44,623 nucleotides of DNA, taken from Syntrophaceae bacterium. Its GTDB lineage: Bacteria; Desulfobacterota; Syntrophia; Syntrophales; Smithellaceae. The notes beneath the pieces were generated by a model that saw only the letters and a list, made by a program, of their open reading frames with translations, did not search any database and had not been told where the DNA came from. The stretch lies in contig PLGI01000105.1 in assembly GCA_003139775.1 (NCBI GenBank), positions 1-44,623 of the forward strand. Direction: 5' to 3'. Below are positions 41,224 through 44,623 of the stretch, one piece after another; position 1 is the first letter of the stretch, and the number at the start of each line of letters is the position of its first letter. Made by a program: the position numbers and the translations under genes.

Positions 41224-43254
41224 TCAGTTCTTCCCAATAAAGGTTAAAATTTCGGTGGCAACTTCCTCAGGCCTTTCAAATTGTATGGCATGGCCGCTGG
41301 CCAATGAAACCATCCGGTTCTTATTTTCACCGGAAAACAAATGCCCGATGAATTGACGGACTTTATTATTGTCCACAATTCGATCATGTTCCGCCATAAT
41401 CGTGAGCACGGGAAGACGGTTCTGCAGCATGGCGAACCAGGAAAGTTCCTGAATCTCGTCCATGATGCTTACGGACTTTAAGGTGATCAATGTGGTTTTA
41501 AGATCGTCGTTTTCAATAAAATCAAGCCATTCATCGACGAGCGTAAAATCGGTCGCTTCCATGGGAATGGGGATGCAGGCATGGTCGCGTTCCGGTTTAA
41601 GTTTGAATTCGGAAATCATCCCCAGCATGATTTTCTCGGCAATACTTAAGACAGACCGGAAACGCTCATTCCAGAAAAAGCCCGGCGTCAGCAAAATCAG
41701 GCTGGAGAGTTCATCTCCCAGTCCGGCCGCCGCGACAGCGGCATATTGCGCCCCCTGGCACCAGCCCGAAAGATGAACACGCCGGAAAGATCCTTTTAAA
41801 AATTCAACCTGTTTTACTACATCATCAATAACAGCGGGAACTGAACCCAGGTCTCCACGCTGTTCGTTTAAACCGCATCCCCGCCGGTCGGGTGCGACAA
41901 CGGTTATGTTCGGCGACATGGATCGTAATTGCTTCGCCAGCGGCGCCTGCCAGCTGGAATGACTCATGCCTCCGTGCAAAATCATTACCACATCTTCCCC
42001 TTCGGGTTTACCCCAGCACCGGTAATTAATTTTATAACCGTTGGGCATTTCGAGAAAATGGATGCCCGCTGCACCGTCATCTGTGATGAGGGGCATACGA
42101 CACTGCATTCCAAATCCGGAGCTCCAGTTTTCGGCCGGTATGACCTGAAGTCCCTGAACCGTTTTGAGGTAGTAGGGAGTATTCAAATCCAACAGACCAT
42201 GACGGCCGAATTTTAACATCGGACTCGCCGGTTCCCGTTCCACCAGATAGTCGCCAAATGCCCCCTCATGGGCAATAAGACTATCTCCGGCGGCACCGGA
42301 GACCACAAGAGCAGCCCTTGTGAGCAAAGAGGTTTCACCCACATGACACCCGATAATAACAGGCCAGCGCAGTTTTTTCAGCTCTTCAATCATTTTCAAG
42401 GATCTTATAAGGCCACCCACCTTCGATATTTTGATATTCGCTATGAATTTCCCTGCAATATTTCTGTAAAGCGACAAATCATCAAGAGTGCAAATACTTT
42501 CATCCAGAATAACAGGGAGCCCCGTAGCAGTGCTGAATTTGCTTATATCTTCGGCATTTTTCGCCCTGACCGGTTCTTCCATGGCAAATGTTCGCCCAGC
42601 CCCCAGCATCATTGTATACTCTATAGCTTCGTCACAGCGATCCTTCCACAAATTATTGGCATCAAGACGAATACGAATGGACTTGGCATGATGTTGCACA
42701 GACAATTCTTCAAGAATATCTAATTTTTCAATATCACGTTCCAGATTGCCGCTTAACTTGATTTTAAAATCCGAAATTCCGCGGATCAGATATTTATCTG
42801 CCAGCGTGGTATATTTCCATTTTTTGTCATCTCCCAGCACAGCGGTGTAGCGGCCACAAAGTTTGCCATCGTCCAGTCCCAGCAGCTTTTCAACAGTGCA
42901 ACCCCTCTCCCGGGAAAGCAGATCAAGCATCGCCATTTCTATGGCGCACCATGCCGACGGGTAGTTATCAATTTTCTTTTCATTCCCTTCAGCCCACTGC
43001 TTCAGATCTTCCAGTGTTTCAAAATTCACCTTGCCGGAGGAAAAGTTTTTCTTTATCCAAGTGAGGCTCGCGTCAAGATCATCGCCGGCGACATAGACTC
43101 GCGGACACCCCTCGCCGTATCCAGTGTTTCCATTTCTTTTGGCCTGAACCCAGATGCTTTCTCCTTCGTTTCTGGTTGCGGCGGCATGACGGATGGTTGT
43201 TTTTAAACTCAACCGCAATGGTTCTGCTTCTATGCTCAAGGTATGCTTTATCAT
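41224..43254 (-). CDS. enolase-superfamily epimerase fused to alpha/beta hydrolase
   Basis: A 676-residue fusion. The N-terminal 360 residues are an enolase-superfamily enzyme of the MLE/dipeptide-epimerase subgroup: DFKIKLSG (KxK base), IRLDANN, AMEEP, VILDES (metal ligands) and NIKISKVGG (second base). The C-terminal 270 residues are an alpha/beta hydrolase with LHGGMSHSSW, the elbow LSGWCQGAQ (Cys in place of the usual Ser), AEHDRIVD (acid) and SGHAIQFERP (His). It starts at 43254 with AGGAAAG upstream, and the consensus promoter at 43345-43373 drives it. It may epimerise or lactonise and then hydrolyse one substrate; no substrate can be named. Confidence 0.82.
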   Translation of the reverse strand: MIKHTLSIEAEPLRLSLKTTIRHAAATRNEGESIWVQAKRNGNTGYGEGCPRVYVAGDDLDASLTWIKKNFSSGKVNFETLEDLKQWAEGNEKKIDNYPSAWCAIEMAMLDLLSRERGCTVEKLLGLDDGKLCGRYTAVLGDDKKWKYTTLADKYLIRGISDFKIKLSGNLERDIEKLDILEELSVQHHAKSIRIRLDANNLWKDRCDEAIEYTMMLGAGRTFAMEEPVRAKNAEDISKFSTATGLPVILDESICTLDDLSLYRNIAGKFIANIKISKVGGLIRSLKMIEELKKLRWPVIIGCHVGETSLLTRAALVVSGAAGDSLIAHEGAFGDYLVEREPASPMLKFGRHGLLDLNTPYYLKTVQGLQVIPAENWSSGFGMQCRMPLITDDGAAGIHFLEMPNGYKINYRCWGKPEGEDVVMILHGGMSHSSWQAPLAKQLRSMSPNITVVAPDRRGCGLNEQRGDLGSVPAVIDDVVKQVEFLKGSFRRVHLSGWCQGAQYAAVAAAGLGDELSSLILLTPGFFWNERFRSVLSIAEKIMLGMISEFKLKPERDHACIPIPMEATDFTLVDEWLDFIENDDLKTTLITLKSVSIMDEIQELSWFAMLQNRLPVLTIMAEHDRIVDNNKVRQFIGHLFSGENKNRMVSLASGHAIQFERPEEVATEILTFIGKN

Positions 43255-43344
43255 CTGATTCTTTCCTCTATCTTTATTGTCGCTTATAATGCCCAATATG
43301 AAATTGGTTTTTTATTCGTTGTAGTTTTTTGATACCACAGTGGA

Positions 43345-43373
43345 ATTATAGGAGGGCTGCCCTTGCTTGTCAA
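43345..43373 (-). promoter_or_regulatory. perfect-consensus promoter of the fusion gene
   Basis: Minus strand TTGACA (43373-43368), exactly 17 bases, TATAAT (43350-43345): 12 of 12 consensus positions. A GCAAGGGCAGCCC spacer with a small GGGC/GCCC stem lies between them. The start point would be about 80 bases before the chosen start codon. Confidence 0.8.
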
Positions 43374-43614
43374 GGGCTTATATGATTACAAAAAGTGGGG
43401 AAATGCCGTTGTTTGTAGTCGAGTGTGAATCCGATAGCGAGCGCATTCCCCATAGCTTACTGCGGCGTAATCGAGCGAATACTGAATGATAGTGGAGCCC
43501 CCTCCGGCTGGAGCCGGGAGATTCCAAGCCTCGCGGGATTGATCCCTAAGAATCGAAGATTCTACTCGGCTTGCCGCGGAGAGTTTCAATTAATGTGTAA
43601 AAAATGTCTTTCGT

Positions 43615-44100
43615 CTATTTCGATTTAGCGCTGTTGAATTTCGCAAAAATCCAAAAAGGCACACCGAGCGGATTAACATTTGTAAACTTCTGTTTCGATA
43701 AAATGTAATCCTCAATTTTCTGGATCGCTTCGCTGGATGTATCGACGAATTCCACTCCCGCCTCATAAGACCCATCCTCAGTGTTGAATTCGATCCGTTT
43801 TATTTTTCCGAAAGCAGTTATCTTTTGGTGCAGACTCTCTAATGTTAAATCTATCTTGAGGAGGGTATCGACGGGCAAAGGAATATTGCCCTGAATTTTA
43901 ATGCCGGACTCAGAAATATCCTTGCTGAATTTATAACGGATTTTTTCTTTAGGAAGATTTTCGACTTCGGAGACGATAGTTATTGTGATCTCGTGCTCTT
44001 CATTCAGTCGTTCCGACTTCCTTAGTTCGTCCTCTTTTTTTCGTTCCGTCCTCTTTTTTACATTTTTCTTCGGTAGTTTCGCTTTCCCTTTTTTGGCCAT
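43615..44100 (-). CDS. PilZ-domain protein
   Basis: A 161-residue protein with a very basic N-terminus (MAKKGKAKLPKKNVKKRTER) and a PilZ domain: RKSERL as the arginine motif, DISESGIKIQG as the D/NxSxxG motif, and GKIKRIEF, YEAGVEFVDTS as the barrel end. It should bind c-di-GMP. Its Lys-rich tail may bind RNA, DNA or membrane. AGGAGG lies 12 bases before the ATG. The promoter at 44257-44285 is its probable source of transcription. With the HD-GYP and PilZ-GNAT genes 3-7 kb away, it makes three c-di-GMP genes on this side of the window. Confidence 0.82.
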   Translation of the reverse strand: MAKKGKAKLPKKNVKKRTERKKEDELRKSERLNEEHEITITIVSEVENLPKEKIRYKFSKDISESGIKIQGNIPLPVDTLLKIDLTLESLHQKITAFGKIKRIEFNTEDGSYEAGVEFVDTSSEAIQKIEDYILSKQKFTNVNPLGVPFWIFAKFNSAKSK

Positions 44101-44205
44101 TACGATCCATTCCTCCTTTTTTTATTCCAGAATGTCCGTTTTTCACTCTTTTCTTCCGAGTGTTCCAAACCATTAATTGGTTTCGCATATTATTATCTCA
44201 ATAGG

Positions 44206-44250
44206 TTATGCAAAACACAAGGGGTTTTTGATAAGATATTTCCTGTTCAT
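44206..44250 (-). CDS. 14-codon leader ORF upstream of the PilZ gene
   Basis: MNRKYLIKNPLCFA, directly after the -10 of the promoter at 44257. Its first eight codons and promoter match the 43-residue ORF at 33111 (MQKQYLIKN). It is probably a decayed or truncated copy and may be translated from a leaderless mRNA. Confidence 0.4.
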   Translation of the reverse strand: MNRKYLIKNPLCFA

Positions 44251-44256
44251 GGTTGC

Positions 44257-44285
44257 ACTATCGGAATATCGGTCCTGTATGCCAA
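44257..44285 (-). promoter_or_regulatory. promoter upstream of the PilZ gene
   Basis: Minus strand TTGGCA (44285-44280), 17 bases, GATAGT (44262-44257). The spacer sequence (TACAGGACCGATATTCC) is closely related to that of the radical SAM promoter at 33118-33146. Confidence 0.6.
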
Positions 44286-44347
44286 GGAAAGCTTGGCCAA
44301 AAAAGTGGAGGTAATGTCGATGTTTGTCGTCGGTATAAATTGTGTTT

Positions 44348-44486
44348 ATTGTGAAACTCCAATTTAATGAAACTCAGATATTACAAGCACAGCGAAGTAA
44401 TATCTATAAGTTGAATTATCCCCCGTGCGAAGCTAAGTGGGACTATATATGATACGCAACAGCTTACTTTGGAGTCATCCCCGTGA
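44348..44486. repeat. GAAACTCC/GAATTATCCC repeat, third copy
   Basis: GTGAAACTCCAATTTAATG, hairpin arms AGATATTAC (44376-44384) and GTAATATCT (44397-44405), GAATTATCCC and TTACTTTGGAGTCATCCCCG are all in the order seen at 34.7 kb. No gene is supported in 44286-44623. Confidence 0.65.
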
Positions 44487-44519
44487 TTACAAATTGATCG
44501 CCTGCATTTTTGTCGAGAT

Positions 44520-44542
44520 TGACAACAAATTAAATGTTGTCA
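44520..44542. promoter_or_regulatory. 23-bp palindrome, operator-like
   Basis: TGACAAC, nine bases, GTTGTCA. The arms are perfect. The palindrome overlaps TTGACA on the plus strand, but no good -10 follows within the window. It may belong to a gene beyond the right edge. Confidence 0.4.
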
Positions 44543-44623
44543 CCTTTATTTTTACAGTCAAATTAACTCTCGTCTCTTTTAACGAGTATACCTACGAAGT
44601 TTCAGTACTGGGCAATTGTCAGA

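Noticed and set aside
1-44623. tRNA, rRNA, CRISPR array, transposase or integrase genes.
   Set aside because: None found: no T-loop with matching stems, no regular spacer-repeat array and no DDE or tyrosine-recombinase motifs in any reading frame inspected.

Overview
This window looks like a chromosomal segment of a Gram-negative anaerobe or facultative anaerobe, most likely a deltaproteobacterium (Desulfobacterota, Syntrophales-like). The evidence is the mix of cimA, queF, a B12-type radical SAM protein, a ferredoxin-nitroreductase fusion, c-di-GMP proteins and many short intergenic repeats. That assignment is inferred from gene content; no rRNA, tRNA or CRISPR was seen. I found no transposase or integrase gene.

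Layout. 1-1.9 kb: a run of very small plus-strand genes (CsbD-like, Lmo0937-like, single-TM and coiled-coil proteins, one frameshifted), closed by a terminator. 2.1-3.0 kb: two AT-rich minus-strand genes sharing a duplicated upstream box. 3.3-5.4 kb: a bacterial 6-phosphofructo-2-kinase/fructose-2,6-bisphosphatase, a Mop molybdate-binding protein and an SdpI-like protein. 5.7-8.9 kb: convergent thrC and cimA. 9.2-10.2 kb: a zinc-type CDF exporter. 11-19.9 kb: an RND-less efflux locus in the order permease, permease, ATPase, ATPase, HlyD, TetR, then a divergent RhlE-type DEAD-box helicase, the same order as the E. coli ybhRSFG-cecR-rhlE region. 19.9-22.2 kb: a short cluster of integron-like gene cassettes with attC features but no integrase. 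22.2-31.5 kb: acyltransferase, typA-MBL hydrolase, prfC, alpha/beta hydrolase, queF and several small or orphan genes. 31.6-34.7 kb: radical SAM gene with a coupled 43-residue ORF, a YbhB-type protein and a nitroreductase. 35-44.1 kb: AMP-forming ligase, a coupled HD-GYP/PilZ pair, an enolase-superfamily/hydrolase fusion and a second PilZ protein.

The strongest regulatory signal is upstream of cimA. It comprises a TTGACA-17-TAGTAT promoter, a 26-codon leader peptide with ten isoleucine codons, and an 11-bp stem terminator whose 5' arm can also pair with the end of the leader ORF. This is a complete apparatus for isoleucine-sensing attenuation of the citramalate route to isoleucine.

The intergenic space is dominated by short repeats: a five-copy 120-170 bp family with terminal inverted repeats, a second family carrying a 9-bp hairpin, a 155-bp element with 14-bp terminal repeats, and a 36-bp inverted pair 10.7 kb apart. 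A 21-bp box ending at a GTT triplet precedes three unrelated orphan genes and may be a cassette insertion site. A promoter plus the first eight codons of a small ORF is present twice, at 33.1 and 44.25 kb.
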